From a virus: a stretch of 30,997 nt of DNA. The notes beneath the pieces were generated by a model. It was given only the letters and a program-made list of their open reading frames with translations. It searched no databases and was not told where the DNA came from. The stretch is from IMG/VR virus record IMGVR_UViG_3300027580_000013, positions 1-30,997 of that record; one strand, given 5' to 3'. The stretch's first letter is position 1; each line of letters starts with the position of its first letter. This document shows positions 14,312 through 22,317 of this stretch, one piece after another. The translations under genes and the position numbers were made by a program.

Positions 14312-16696
14312 TTAGCCGACCCTTCGAGAGTGGTTGACCCAGAACGCTTCCCACTCTGCGGACAGGATCGCGCAGGGCTGGAAGGTGTCGTTCACGATCT
14401 CGATCGTGACTTGGTCGTTCCGGGATTGAATGGGGAAGCGGAAGTTGCCGGTGTCCTGGGAGACCTTGCCCAGCGTGGCGCTAGACGATCCCAGGATCAG
14501 GCCGGTGAACTCGTAGGTGAACGTGTCCCGGCCCTTCGGCGTCACATGGGCGCGGTAGTAGCCTGTCTGGCTGTGGAACGTCGCCATCTTGCGAAGCTGC
14601 AGGCGACCGCTCTGGATCACCTGACGGTTCTCGCCGCTGCCTTGCGTCATGTAGATCGTGGAGAAGCGGAACCGCATGGTGTAAGGCTCGCCGAAGTACA
14701 GGTCCACGTTCCGCCAGTCGCCCTCGACCGTGACGCTCTGGTCGTTCCAGGAGATCACCTGGGCGGTCACGCCCGCAGCAATATCCTGCGCCGTGTCCCG
14801 TGTGACGACGACAGGCTGTGAAGCCCACTTCAGGTCAGGCGTCGTGAATGTGGTCTCGTCGTTGATCTCGTCGTAGGAGATCGAGGCCATCTGGTTCTCG
14901 TTCAGACGCCGATCCAGGCGTGTCAGGTAAGATGCCTCGCTATCCGGGTCTGTGATCCCAGGCTCCAGGTCCATCCACTCGATGTAGATGCCATCAGGCC
15001 GGCTGACTGCGAGCCATAGCCGGCTCTGAACGAAACCGGCGTCGATGATCTCCGCGTTGCTGTCGAAGGTCCATTTGGACCACGAGGACTGCAGCTTCTG
15101 CCGGCCTTCCCAGAAGAACTTGTAGACGTAGAGCGCGTTCCGCTCGTCTTTCGGGATGGCGACCAGGATTTGCTGCAGCGTAGACACGGCCATCTTGTAG
15201 ATCGGGGCCGGGATGTACTGCGGAACGTGGCTGGTCACGTCACGCGCGTTCTGCAGACTGGCTGTGGTCTCCTCGGTATAATACTCCATGACACGGGCGT
15301 GGGCGTTTTGCGCGCCGCCCGAGACAGTGAAGTAGATGTTCTGACCTGTGGAGACCGGCGTCACGTCAGCGTCAGCTTCGAACTCAGTCGTTGCCGGCAG
15401 TGCCACGTTACGCGGCGACAGGACGTTCCCGCCTCGGAGGACGAACTGCGTCTCCTTGGAGAACAGCAGGAGTGTCTCGTTGAACGGCACCGCGCTCTCC
15501 AGGATCGACACCTTCGTGTGCGCTGAGGCGATGTCGATGGGGTCCGTGTCGAGGAGCGTGGTGACTGTACCAGGGAAGAAGTCGAAGTATTCCCCGGCGC
15601 GGCTGAGGATCACGCTCTCCTTGGCGAGGAAGCCCAGACGGTTCCGGTAGAAGAACACGTCGTTGATCGGCTTGTCGATGAAGCCGGGATCGGGCGCGCT
15701 CGTCTGATCGCCGACCACCCGGTTGTTCCAGTTCGCACGGCGGAAGGTAAAAGTGCCGTCGCTCTCTCGGACCAGGACGTGAGGCATCGTCGCAGCCTGC
15801 AGGCGGTACGGGATACCCTGTGCCGCAGTCTCGATCCAAGCACCGCCTCCCGTGTTATCGAACTTGACGTAGTAGTCATCCGAATTGTCGTTCGGACGCC
15901 CCACAACCTTCACCTGGAAACCATCAGGCCCTTCTGTCGGGAGGTCTTGGAAGTCCTGGACTTGGTCCTTGATGGAGTACATGGCATCACCATTGAACCC
16001 ATCCTCGGTATTCACGTCGAAATCAGCGCCGTTGTCCGTCCAAATACGGATCACACGGCCATGCTTGGAGAACCTCCAAGGCTCGCCTCGGTTGTTCTGT
16101 AGCTGTGTGACGATCTCACCAGCGATAGCGGACGTGTCGATGTCTTTGGCGTCAGAGGCGGTCCCGCCGTTGGGAGTGGTGTACTCCGCGTCCAGGTTCC
16201 CATTCAGGAAGACCCGATAGGTCTTACCGTAGTTGCCTTGGCGGACGTGGATCAGCGCCTCGTATGGACGGCTAGAAGTCTTTTCCGATAGCATCTGAGG
16301 GACGGTGGTCTTGTTCACGAGGAACGTGTAGTCCGCCACAGTCATCGCCCGAAGATCATCCTTCGGCGTGATGCCGGAGATATAGTCCACCCCATCCGGC
16401 GTGTTGACGGTCTTGGCCTCGTTATTGATTAGGTCCCAGACGTGGATCGAGCCGTCCCGAACGATCAGTTCGTACTTCTCGCTCTCGTCCCGGTCGATCA
16501 AATGGCCGAAGGCGTCACTGTCGGGCGTGTCTAAGGCACGGGCGCGATGGTTCGTGGGCTGACGTTTCAGCATCCCCTCGGCCACGCTGTCGAAAGCGTT
16601 CTCCTTCAGGTCGCCTTGCGAGGGCAGCCGATAGGTCGGCGGCTGCTGAGAGACGCCATTGACTAGGTTCGGGATACTCCCTGAGACGAGAGGCAT
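14312..16696 (-). CDS. Tail tubular protein B (nozzle), T7 gp12-like
   Basis: A 794-residue tail nozzle protein, the same length I recall for T7 gp12. The N-terminus carries the hallmark IPNLVNGVSQQPPTYRLPSQ (8-27) and LKENAFDSVAEGMLKRQPT (30-48). Further along are KDDLRAMTVADYTFLVNKT, FYRNRLGFLAKESVILSRAG and YKFFWEGRQKLQSSWSKWTF, all typical of the beta-propeller nozzle. Six copies would extend the gp11 ring and carry the fibres. The start follows GAGGAGG. The stop is 3 nt before the next ATG. Confidence 0.95.
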   Translation of the reverse strand: MPLVSGSIPNLVNGVSQQPPTYRLPSQGDLKENAFDSVAEGMLKRQPTNHRARALDTPDSDAFGHLIDRDESEKYELIVRDGSIHVWDLINNEAKTVNTPDGVDYISGITPKDDLRAMTVADYTFLVNKTTVPQMLSEKTSSRPYEALIHVRQGNYGKTYRVFLNGNLDAEYTTPNGGTASDAKDIDTSAIAGEIVTQLQNNRGEPWRFSKHGRVIRIWTDNGADFDVNTEDGFNGDAMYSIKDQVQDFQDLPTEGPDGFQVKVVGRPNDNSDDYYVKFDNTGGGAWIETAAQGIPYRLQAATMPHVLVRESDGTFTFRRANWNNRVVGDQTSAPDPGFIDKPINDVFFYRNRLGFLAKESVILSRAGEYFDFFPGTVTTLLDTDPIDIASAHTKVSILESAVPFNETLLLFSKETQFVLRGGNVLSPRNVALPATTEFEADADVTPVSTGQNIYFTVSGGAQNAHARVMEYYTEETTASLQNARDVTSHVPQYIPAPIYKMAVSTLQQILVAIPKDERNALYVYKFFWEGRQKLQSSWSKWTFDSNAEIIDAGFVQSRLWLAVSRPDGIYIEWMDLEPGITDPDSEASYLTRLDRRLNENQMASISYDEINDETTFTTPDLKWASQPVVVTRDTAQDIAAGVTAQVISWNDQSVTVEGDWRNVDLYFGEPYTMRFRFSTIYMTQGSGENRQVIQSGRLQLRKMATFHSQTGYYRAHVTPKGRDTFTYEFTGLILGSSSATLGKVSQDTGNFRFPIQSRNDQVTIEIVNDTFQPCAILSAEWEAFWVNHSRRVG

Positions 16697-16708
16697 GATC
16701 CTCCTCAG

Positions 16709-17323
16709 CTAGAGCTTGATGACAGGGTTGCGGTCACGCCGCGTGATACTGGCGGCGTGCCAGTTGTCGGTGAGCATGTTGTGGTCCTGCGTATCGCCTT
16801 CGGCGTGCAGGAGACCGACCCAGGCGTTGTTCTCGTCGCGCTGGGTGAAGCCGTGGATCGTCTGCGAGCCGAGCGTCAGGTCCTGGAACATCCGCGCAGC
16901 GCGCAGGTAGATGTACTGACGTGCTGCCTCGGGAAGCTCGTCGTAGGCGAGCAGGACGACCATCTCGGCCCGAAGGGTCTTGTCGAACTTGTAGGTGTGA
17001 TTGCGCCGATCGTAGAGGCGGAAACCGCGCTGGACGACATCAATGTTCGCGTCGGTGCCAGTCGTGTCCACGCGCAGGACGTTCTGCGGCAGCTTGATCT
17101 CGCCGGGAAGCGGGCTGGTCGGCACGATCGGATAGTTGATCTCGGTGTTGAAGTGCCAGCCGTACTTCTGGACCTCGGCGCTGACCCGACGCAGACGTGC
17201 CAGTGCGATCTCAGCATCGGCCAGTCCGGTGTCCTCCAGGGTATTCACCGGGGTCTCGCCAATGGTCGTGAGCATGGCGTTGACCGCCTCAAGCTCGGTC
17301 GTCGGCGTCAGAGCTTCGCTCAT
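16709..17323 (-). CDS. Tail tubular protein A, T7 gp11-like
   Basis: A 204-residue adaptor protein that docks on the portal and starts the short tail (T7 gp11 is 196 residues). Typical features are the N-terminal TELEAVNAMLTTIGETPVNT (8-27), EVQKYGWHFNTE (51-62), LPQNVLRVD, and the C-terminal LPEAARQYIYLRAARMFQDL (131-150). ATG 17323 follows GAGGAGA at a good spacing. The gene sits between the capsid terminator and the gp12-like gene, as in T7. Confidence 0.95.
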   Translation of the reverse strand: MSEALTPTTELEAVNAMLTTIGETPVNTLEDTGLADAEIALARLRRVSAEVQKYGWHFNTEINYPIVPTSPLPGEIKLPQNVLRVDTTGTDANIDVVQRGFRLYDRRNHTYKFDKTLRAEMVVLLAYDELPEAARQYIYLRAARMFQDLTLGSQTIHGFTQRDENNAWVGLLHAEGDTQDHNMLTDNWHAASITRRDRNPVIKL

Positions 17324-17340
17324 AGTCTCCTCTCTGAACG

Positions 17341-17380
17341 AAAAAAAGGGGCAGCCCCAGGATCACTGAGACTGCCCCTT
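17341..17380 (-). terminator. Rho-independent terminator after the capsid gene (T-phi-like)
   Basis: On the minus strand AAGGGGCAG (17380-17372) pairs perfectly with CTGCCCCTT (17354-17346) around a 17-nt loop, and the stem runs straight into a T7 tract. It sits between the capsid stop and the tail tubular protein A gene, the same location as the main late terminator of T7. Confidence 0.93.
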
Positions 17381-17405
17381 GGTTCTGATTAGGCGGCGTC
17401 AGACG

Positions 17406-18359
17406 TTACGCCGGAGCGCCCGTCCGAAGCTCAACCGCGCTCTCGGGACGCAGGATGCCGTGGCCCACGGCGTACTTCGACACCGTCAGCCAGCCCTGGT
17501 ATTCCTCCTTGTAGGTCGGGCCGTCCACGGACAGGTCCTTCAGCTTGACGGTGCCCACCGAGCCGGGGTGCATGATCAGGCCCGCCGTGACGCCGAAGTC
17601 GCCCGCGTAGGCCGACTTATACACGTCGCTGTCCGACGTGCTGATGTTGGAGGTCGGGAGGTTGTTGGTCTTGACGATGTCGATGTCCGCGATCACCGGC
17701 AGGTTCGCGCGGGCATAGCTGCCCTCGCCGCCCCAATCGCGGTTCAGGACGTTCTTGTCCTGGATCACGAGGTAATACTGCGCCGGCTTCAGGAAGCCGT
17801 ACCGCTCGTTCTCCGGGACATCCTTCTCGTCCAGCGCCTGGGCCGCGTCGAAGAAGCCGGTGACCAGATCAGACGCGCTCGTCTTGAAGTTCGCGTTCTG
17901 AATGGTCTCGCCACCCGGCAGGTCCGAGACGGTCGCGCTGGAGCGCGCAGCGTTGATGCCCACACGGGCCACGTTCTTGTCGAACACGCGGGCCAGGGCC
18001 TCGCCGTCCGCGCGGGTGTACTCCGAACGCAGATCATAGTGCTGCATCGCCTCGTCAATGTTGGCGATGAAGGTCGGGGCGATCAGGAGATCGTCCACGT
18101 TGATCGTGCGCTCGGACACGTTCATCTGCGTGCCCTGGATGAAGTTACCCGGCGTGTGGTACTGCGCGTTCTTCTTGCCGGTAGCCGGGAACTGAGCCGA
18201 CTTGCCGCTCTCGATGGTCCGCACCTTGTGACGGCTGCGGAACTTGGTGTTCTCGGCGAACGCGGTCATCACCTCGCCGCCGTAAACCTTCAGGAACAGC
18301 GCGCGCTTGTCGCTACCCTGATTGTCTGCGCCAGTACGCAGGGGGGTCTGATCGACCAT
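17406..18359 (-). CDS. Major capsid protein, T7 gp10-like
   Basis: A 317-residue HK97-fold capsid protein forming the icosahedral shell. The N-terminal third follows T7 gp10 closely: KRALFLKVYGGEVMTAFAEN (18-37), SRHKVRTIESGKSAQFPATG (42-61), then YHTPGN, and later EAMQHYDLRSEYTRADGEALA (103-123). It lacks an N-terminal leader or fused Ig domain. Its own terminator lies immediately downstream, as T-phi does in T7, and a 263-nt leader lies upstream, fitting independent high expression. I saw no convincing slippery site for a gp10B-like frameshift product at the stop. Confidence 0.96.
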   Translation of the reverse strand: MVDQTPLRTGADNQGSDKRALFLKVYGGEVMTAFAENTKFRSRHKVRTIESGKSAQFPATGKKNAQYHTPGNFIQGTQMNVSERTINVDDLLIAPTFIANIDEAMQHYDLRSEYTRADGEALARVFDKNVARVGINAARSSATVSDLPGGETIQNANFKTSASDLVTGFFDAAQALDEKDVPENERYGFLKPAQYYLVIQDKNVLNRDWGGEGSYARANLPVIADIDIVKTNNLPTSNISTSDSDVYKSAYAGDFGVTAGLIMHPGSVGTVKLKDLSVDGPTYKEEYQGWLTVSKYAVGHGILRPESAVELRTGAPA

Positions 18360-18622
18360 GATGTGGTGCTACCTCCGAAGTGTTCGTTGGTGGGTTGAAG
18401 TCTTCTTCTAGTTCCCCCGCCAAGTCACACGATCCACGCATGTTATCCACGCTCGGCACCCGCAGGCACCAAGTAGTGGGCAAGGCTTCACGTCGTTCGT
18501 TGTGCGTGGGGAGGCAGTAGGAAAGCCGATTTCCTCGAAGAAATGGCCTAAAGGCGGGGCCGAAGCCCCGCTAGTAAATTGAGAGTATTGTTGTTTTCCT
18601 AGCCCTAGAGGAGGGGACAGGC
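18360..18622 (-). promoter_or_regulatory. Capsid leader region (263 nt) with hairpins and possible promoter
   Basis: This is the longest non-coding stretch inside the structural block. After the terminator-like hairpin there is a second, AT-rich imperfect inverted repeat around 18525-18545 and two copies of CAACGAAC (minus strand, at 18495-18502 and 18382-18389). The first lies in a 17-nt segment (18495-18511) sharing 11 of 17 positions with the motif found at 158-174 and 3189-3205. T7 places strong promoters before its capsid gene, so a phage promoter is expected here, but the match is weak. The capsid ribosome binding site is GGAGG, about 13 nt before the ATG. Confidence 0.45.
18551..18571 (-). 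terminator. Rho-independent terminator-like hairpin upstream of the capsid gene
   Basis: On the minus strand, GCGGGGC-TTCG-GCCCCGC (18571-18554) is a perfect 7-bp GC stem with a stable TTCG tetraloop, followed by CTTTAGG. The U-tract is short, so it may be leaky or act as an RNA-processing or stability element. It separates the scaffold block from the capsid leader. Confidence 0.6.
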
Positions 18623-18799
18623 TTACGCCTGCTTGACCTTCTTCACGTTGAAGATGCCCGCGACCTTCTCAACGACCGTGTAGAACCGCTTGACCCAGGT
18701 ATTATCGACCGGGGTGTCGGTCACGTTCACGACGAAGATCGCGAGACCGTGCGCGGCCAGGATGCCCTCAAGCACGAGGGCGACGGTGCCCTGGTCCAT
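18623..18799 (-). CDS. Small hypothetical protein, 58 residues, with hydrophobic N-terminal helix
   Basis: ATG 18799 follows AAGGAG by 8 nt. The 58-residue product begins MDQGTVALVLEGILAAHGLA and continues IFVVNVTDTP, a hydrophobic helix of about 22 residues, then a basic amphipathic C-terminus (VEKVAGIFNVKKVKQA). Short proteins with an AHxLAxxVVNxTxTP pattern are, from memory, frequent in tailed phages next to structural genes, with no known function. It ends 52 nt before the hairpin terminator that precedes the capsid leader. Confidence 0.78.
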   Translation of the reverse strand: MDQGTVALVLEGILAAHGLAIFVVNVTDTPVDNTWVKRFYTVVEKVAGIFNVKKVKQA

Positions 18800-18811
18800 G
18801 ATTGCGTCTCC

Positions 18812-19141
18812 TTACTTTCGAGAAAACAGGGTTGGTGCTGTCAGGAGTTCCTGGTGGGGAACCCAGGCTTCCAGACTTTCGTTCTCCCGGTTCTGCAGCC
18901 ACACGCCGCCGAACCGGATGTCGGTGACGCGCCAGAAGCTGTTGGCGCTGTTGTCGTTCCACCGGAGGACAACGTCCTTCGCGATCCGACCAGAGTTCCG
19001 CACCTTGCGGAACGCGATCAGCTTCTTGATCAGGCCGCGAAGCCACAACGACACGCCGATCGCAGCGGCTGCGGCCAGGAGCGTCAGCAGGGTCTCGACG
19101 TTGATGCCCTCCGTGAGCAGGTCCGTGATCGCCTTGACCAT
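18812..19141 (-). CDS. Hypothetical membrane protein, 109 residues
   Basis: The protein has one predicted membrane helix at about residues 17-37 (LLTLLAAAAAIGVSLWLRGL), followed by a basic stretch (KKLIAFRKVRNSGR) that would sit on the cytoplasmic side, then a soluble C-terminal domain with LRWNDNSANSFWRVTDIRFGG. It lies in the space between scaffold and capsid genes where T7 has none. The start ATG is three bases after the scaffold stop. Function is unknown; a role in membrane-linked lysis or assembly is possible but unsupported. Confidence 0.75.
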   Translation of the reverse strand: MVKAITDLLTEGINVETLLTLLAAAAAIGVSLWLRGLIKKLIAFRKVRNSGRIAKDVVLRWNDNSANSFWRVTDIRFGGVWLQNRENESLEAWVPHQELLTAPTLFSRK

Positions 19142-19144
19142 CGG

Positions 19145-19975
19145 TTAGATGCCCGAGCGCAGGAGCTTGTTCTGGACGTATTCGCGGTAGGCAGGGCTGT
19201 TCTGGTACTTCTGCGAGGACATATCGTTCATGGCCTCGCTCCAGTCCGCGTACACGTCCGAGTTCTGCTTCGGCGCGTTGCCGCCCTGAACAAGGTCAGG
19301 CTCGGCAGCCTGGGCGTTGTACTTCTGCACAAGCCCACGCACGGCGAGGCGGATTTGCCCCTCGTCCGCGCTGTCCATCGTCTTGTTGAAGGCGTCGATC
19401 TCGGCCTTGGAGAGGTTCTGACCAGCCCACTGCGTGATCTGCTGGAAGGTCTCCTGACCACCAGCCTCCTCGAAAGCAGTGCTGGCGAGGTCACTGGACT
19501 TCGCCTGGACGCCCCGCATGTAGGTGTTGATGCGGGTCCGGTCGAAGCCGGCCTTCTCCAGTTCCTGGATGCTGTCCTCGGAAAGCTCGCCGTTCTTCTG
19601 GAACTCCTGCTCGTACTTGGAGAAGTCCAGGCCGGCGTTCTCGACAGCGTCCTTGGCCTGCTCGCGATCAGCGTCCTGGCTCTGGTTGTCGTCCTGGCTC
19701 TGGTTCTGATCCTGGCCCTGATCGGACTGTGTCGAGCCGTCACCCTGATCGGAGCTTTCGCCCTGGCCTCCGGTGGCCTGGGAGCCGAGCTTGCTCTCAA
19801 GCTCCTTGTACGCCTTCTCTAGCTCCTCGGCAGACGTGAACTTGCCGGCGAGAAGCTGGCTGGCTTCCTGGTCGCCGCCGTTCTCGTACTGCTCGGCCAT
19901 CTTCTGATCATGGCCCTCGGGAGCCTGCTGCTGCTCTCCTTCGCCGATGGCGGTGCCCTGGAAATCGTCAGGCAT
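19145..19975 (-). CDS. Capsid assembly scaffolding protein, T7 gp9-like
   Basis: A 276-residue, strongly acidic, Gln/Asp-rich, helical protein between portal and capsid genes, as gp9 is in T7 (307 residues). Features are LLAGKFTSAEELEKAYKELE (residues about 41-60), a widely conserved scaffold start, a low-complexity central Gln/Asp/Ser stretch (about 75-105), and a C-terminal helical region ending RSGI that would contact the capsid protein. It directs procapsid assembly around the portal and leaves before maturation. It has no strong Shine-Dalgarno, so it may depend on translation of the upstream gene. Confidence 0.92.
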   Translation of the reverse strand: MPDDFQGTAIGEGEQQQAPEGHDQKMAEQYENGGDQEASQLLAGKFTSAEELEKAYKELESKLGSQATGGQGESSDQGDGSTQSDQGQDQNQSQDDNQSQDADREQAKDAVENAGLDFSKYEQEFQKNGELSEDSIQELEKAGFDRTRINTYMRGVQAKSSDLASTAFEEAGGQETFQQITQWAGQNLSKAEIDAFNKTMDSADEGQIRLAVRGLVQKYNAQAAEPDLVQGGNAPKQNSDVYADWSEAMNDMSSQKYQNSPAYREYVQNKLLRSGI

Positions 19976-19978
19976 GGA

Positions 19979-20242
19979 TTAGTTGGTACTCCGCAGGTTG
20001 CCGTTGACGCTGGTGAAGGTGTGCTTCGGCTGCGTGGCGCGAGGATGATCCCCGCTGTCGTTCTCCGAAGCTGCACCCTTGTCCAGGGTCTCACGACGGA
20101 CATCGTACTGACCCGGCTCCGGCTCCTCGTTGTTAACCGGCTGCATGTTCGACGGGCCGTTGCCCTGCTCGATGTCGGTCGTCGCCTCGGTCTTCTTCTT
20201 GCTCGGCTGCGTCTTACGCTGATTGCTCTTGGCCTGAGCCAT
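19979..20242 (-). CDS. Hypothetical protein between portal and scaffold, 87 residues
   Basis: An 87-residue, highly polar, probably disordered protein with a Lys/Gln-rich N-terminus (MAQAKSNQRKTQPSKKK) and an acidic middle (NNEEPEPGQYD). It starts at ATG 20242 within the last 29 nt of the portal gene and ends 3 nt before the scaffold ATG. T7 has no obvious counterpart at this position. Low-complexity composition makes homology hard to judge; the tight overlap and position favour a real gene, perhaps an assembly or minor head component. Confidence 0.72.
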   Translation of the reverse strand: MAQAKSNQRKTQPSKKKTEATTDIEQGNGPSNMQPVNNEEPEPGQYDVRRETLDKGAASENDSGDHPRATQPKHTFTSVNGNLRSTN

Positions 20243-21839
20243 TGTCTTGCTCCATCTGCTTCTGCATCGCCTGACCCATCTGATCCACGGCGTTCGGTCC
20301 CATCTGGTCGATCATCTGCCGCATCTGCGAACGCCGGCTCTCGTCGGCGATCTGCTGACGGCTCTTAACCAAGCCGTCCGCGTCGATGCCGAGCGCCGCT
20401 GCACGCCGCGCCAGATATTCGTCCACGTTGATGTATTGGGCCGTCGCCTCTGGGCCGAACGCATCGGCAAGGCCGGCGATGAAGGTGTCGAGGTTCTGCA
20501 GGTCGTTGCCGCGACCCAGGGCCTCCAGGCCCGTCACGATCTGCGGCTGAACCTTGTCCTGCGGGAAGTTCGGAAGCTGTCCTGCCTTGTTAAGCTGGCT
20601 GATGATCACCTTGACCAGCGGAAGCTGGAACTCCTGCGACAGGATCGAGTACAGCCCGCCTAGAGCGTTCTCTAGCTCCTGGGCCATGAACCGTACCTCG
20701 GTCGCCGTCACACGCTCGGCATCACGCTGGATCGAGGTGTTCAGCAGGAAGGCAAAGGACAGTCGCTCCTTCAGGTCGTTCAGCGTCTCCTGCGCTGTGC
20801 GGAAGTCGCCGTACTTCTCCATCTGGAGCGTAGACACGTCTTCCTCGAGCCCGTCGCGCACGGCCCCGTTCGGAGCCTCGGCGATGTCCTTCTTGCGGGT
20901 CGTGCCGTTGGGCGAGACCAGGAACACCACCTTCGACGCCGCAGCGGAGCCTTCCACGATGGCGCGGGTAAGCTCCTCCAACGAGTGCAGGTCGCCTTCG
21001 TACTCCTCGATGAAGCCGCGACCGTAGTCCTCGCCGTCGATGGACGTGTAACGCAGAGGCAGCCAGGGCAGGTTCTCCGGCTTGTAGGTGCCCTCAGACT
21101 TGGGGACCTTCTTGCCGTCGATCTCCTGATAGACCTTGAACTTCTGCTTGTTGTTGCCGTCCGTGTAGCGGTAGATGTAGGTGTAGAGTTCCTTGGTCTT
21201 CTCGACCGGCTTCCCGTTCTCGTCCTGGTAGCTCTCGCTCTCGTCCAAGAGTTCCCGTACCCGATCCGGCAAGGCCGAAGGGCTGACGTTCTCCTTGACG
21301 ATGATCTCCAGGATGTTCCCCATCGGGTCGCGCTTCGTCACGAAACGGTTCAGGTGATAGACCCGCACGCGCGAGCGTAACCCAGGCGGGATGAACAGGA
21401 GGACGTTGCCGGCGACGAGAAGCTGCTTCAGAGCTTCGAAGACCGAGACGCGGATGGCCCGCTGCTCGATCACGGTCATGACGGTCTGCTCGATAGAGGA
21501 CAGAGCCTTCATGACCTCGCCCCGCAGGTTACGATCCTGACCGGCCTGCTGCTCCAGTTCCGACAGCGTCTGCTCGTCAATCGTCATGTTGAAGAACGGG
21601 CTGTTCGGCGGGACCAGCGAGGTCAGGAGCTTGGAGGCCAGATTGTTCAGGCCACGAGCGCCCATGCTCTGGTACGGCTGCGGAAGCTCGCTCGTCTCGC
21701 CGTGGCCGTCTTCAGGCAGGAGGCTCGGGATGGTCAGCTTGGCAGCGCGCTGGGCGCGATCGAGAACGACGTTGCGGTCACGCTCTAGCTGGGCGTACCG
21801 CTCCTTGGCTGTGATCTGGTTCTCCGCTTCTGCTGCCAT
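20214..21839 (-). CDS. Portal protein (head-tail connector), T7 gp8-like
   Basis: A 541-residue portal, close in length to T7 gp8 (536). It forms the dodecameric channel at the capsid vertex through which DNA is packaged and ejected. Recognisable stretches are the N-terminal ERDRNVVLDRAQRAAKLTIP, GARGLNNLASKLLTSLVPP, the NRFVTKRDPMGNI region, DGEDYGRGFIEEYEGDL and the C-terminal helix-rich FRTAQETLNDLKERLSFAF and RVTATEVRFMAQELE segments, all characteristic of podoviral portals. The tail end is Gln/Met-rich (MGQAMQKQMEQ). The next gene overlaps its end by 29 nt. Confidence 0.95.
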   Translation of the reverse strand: MAAEAENQITAKERYAQLERDRNVVLDRAQRAAKLTIPSLLPEDGHGETSELPQPYQSMGARGLNNLASKLLTSLVPPNSPFFNMTIDEQTLSELEQQAGQDRNLRGEVMKALSSIEQTVMTVIEQRAIRVSVFEALKQLLVAGNVLLFIPPGLRSRVRVYHLNRFVTKRDPMGNILEIIVKENVSPSALPDRVRELLDESESYQDENGKPVEKTKELYTYIYRYTDGNNKQKFKVYQEIDGKKVPKSEGTYKPENLPWLPLRYTSIDGEDYGRGFIEEYEGDLHSLEELTRAIVEGSAAASKVVFLVSPNGTTRKKDIAEAPNGAVRDGLEEDVSTLQMEKYGDFRTAQETLNDLKERLSFAFLLNTSIQRDAERVTATEVRFMAQELENALGGLYSILSQEFQLPLVKVIISQLNKAGQLPNFPQDKVQPQIVTGLEALGRGNDLQNLDTFIAGLADAFGPEATAQYINVDEYLARRAAALGIDADGLVKSRQQIADESRRSQMRQMIDQMGPNAVDQMGQAMQKQMEQDNGSGQEQSA

Positions 21840-22078
21840 TAGCTAGTCGGGATGTTCAGGCCACTGTTGCCGCTGGTGCCGCCGCCCGTGTTCTTCGGGA
21901 TGCGGAGCTTCTCGCGGCTGTCCTGCTTCCGGTTCTTGTTGGTCTTGGTGCTGTTCTTGCCGCTCCGGCTCTTGTTCTGAGGCTCAATCTTCGGAGCCTT
22001 GGGTGCCGGAGGAGCCGGTGGCGGCGGAGCCGGAGCAGGTTCAGGGTCTGGCTGCTTGGGAGGGTCCGGGGTACACAT
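21839..22078 (-). CDS. Small proline-rich protein, 79 residues
   Basis: The N-terminal half is a Pro/Ala run (MCTPDPPKQPDPEP, then repeated APPP), probably an extended polyproline segment; the second half is basic and polar (Lys, Asn, Ser, Arg), ending in a Gly/Ser-rich tail. No fold or enzyme motif is visible. The start ATG overlaps the preceding stop, and its own stop overlaps the portal ATG (TAATG), so it is translated together with the portal. It may be a minor head or assembly protein, but this rests on position only. Confidence 0.75.
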   Translation of the reverse strand: MCTPDPPKQPDPEPAPAPPPPAPPAPKAPKIEPQNKSRSGKNSTKTNKNRKQDSREKLRIPKNTGGGTSGNSGLNIPTS

Positions 22079-22287
22079 TAAGAGAAGTCGCTCCCTAGTT
22101 CTTGGTTTTCTTGCTGCTCACGGCGCTTCGTCTCCAGGAAGCGGACCACCGCTACCGCTCCGATCTGTTCCCTGATTTTGTGGTCAGGTGTGCCAGGGTT
22201 CGGCGCTTGGTCCGGGAAAACGCGCTGAAGCGCGTCGATCAGAGCCTGAGAGACGTAAGGGAAGCTGTCGTCTTGCGTGTTCAACAA
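22078..22287 (-). CDS. Conserved-looking hypothetical protein, 69 residues
   Basis: A 69-residue protein with the frame TQDDSFPYVSQALIDAL, then FPDQAPNPGTPDHKIREQIG, then AVAVVRFLETKRREQQ. This resembles, from memory, a small protein often found just upstream of the portal gene in T7-like phages; I cannot assign a function. No ATG is available: two consecutive TTG codons (22287 and 22284) follow GAGGG, so initiation is from TTG and the exact start is uncertain by one residue. It overlaps the next gene as TAATG. Confidence 0.72.
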   Translation of the reverse strand: MLNTQDDSFPYVSQALIDALQRVFPDQAPNPGTPDHKIREQIGAVAVVRFLETKRREQQENQELGSDFS

Positions 22288-22292
22288 AATCC

Positions 22293-22308
22293 CTCTGTGG
22301 TTCCAGAG
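22293..22308 (-). promoter_or_regulatory. Small hairpin overlapping the ribosome binding site of the next gene
   Basis: On the minus strand CTCTG and CAGAG form a 5-bp stem with a 6-nt loop directly upstream of GGATTTTG and the TTG start. The 3' arm contains the AGAGG of the likely ribosome binding site, so folding would reduce initiation. No strong U-tract follows, so it is a poor terminator. Function is inferred from position only. Confidence 0.35.
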
Positions 22309-22317
22309 ATGGAAAGG

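Noticed and set aside
17380-17420. A gp10A/gp10B-like programmed frameshift at the capsid stop
   Set aside because: No slippery run precedes the TAA, and the terminator begins within about 25 nt, leaving no room for a meaningful extension.
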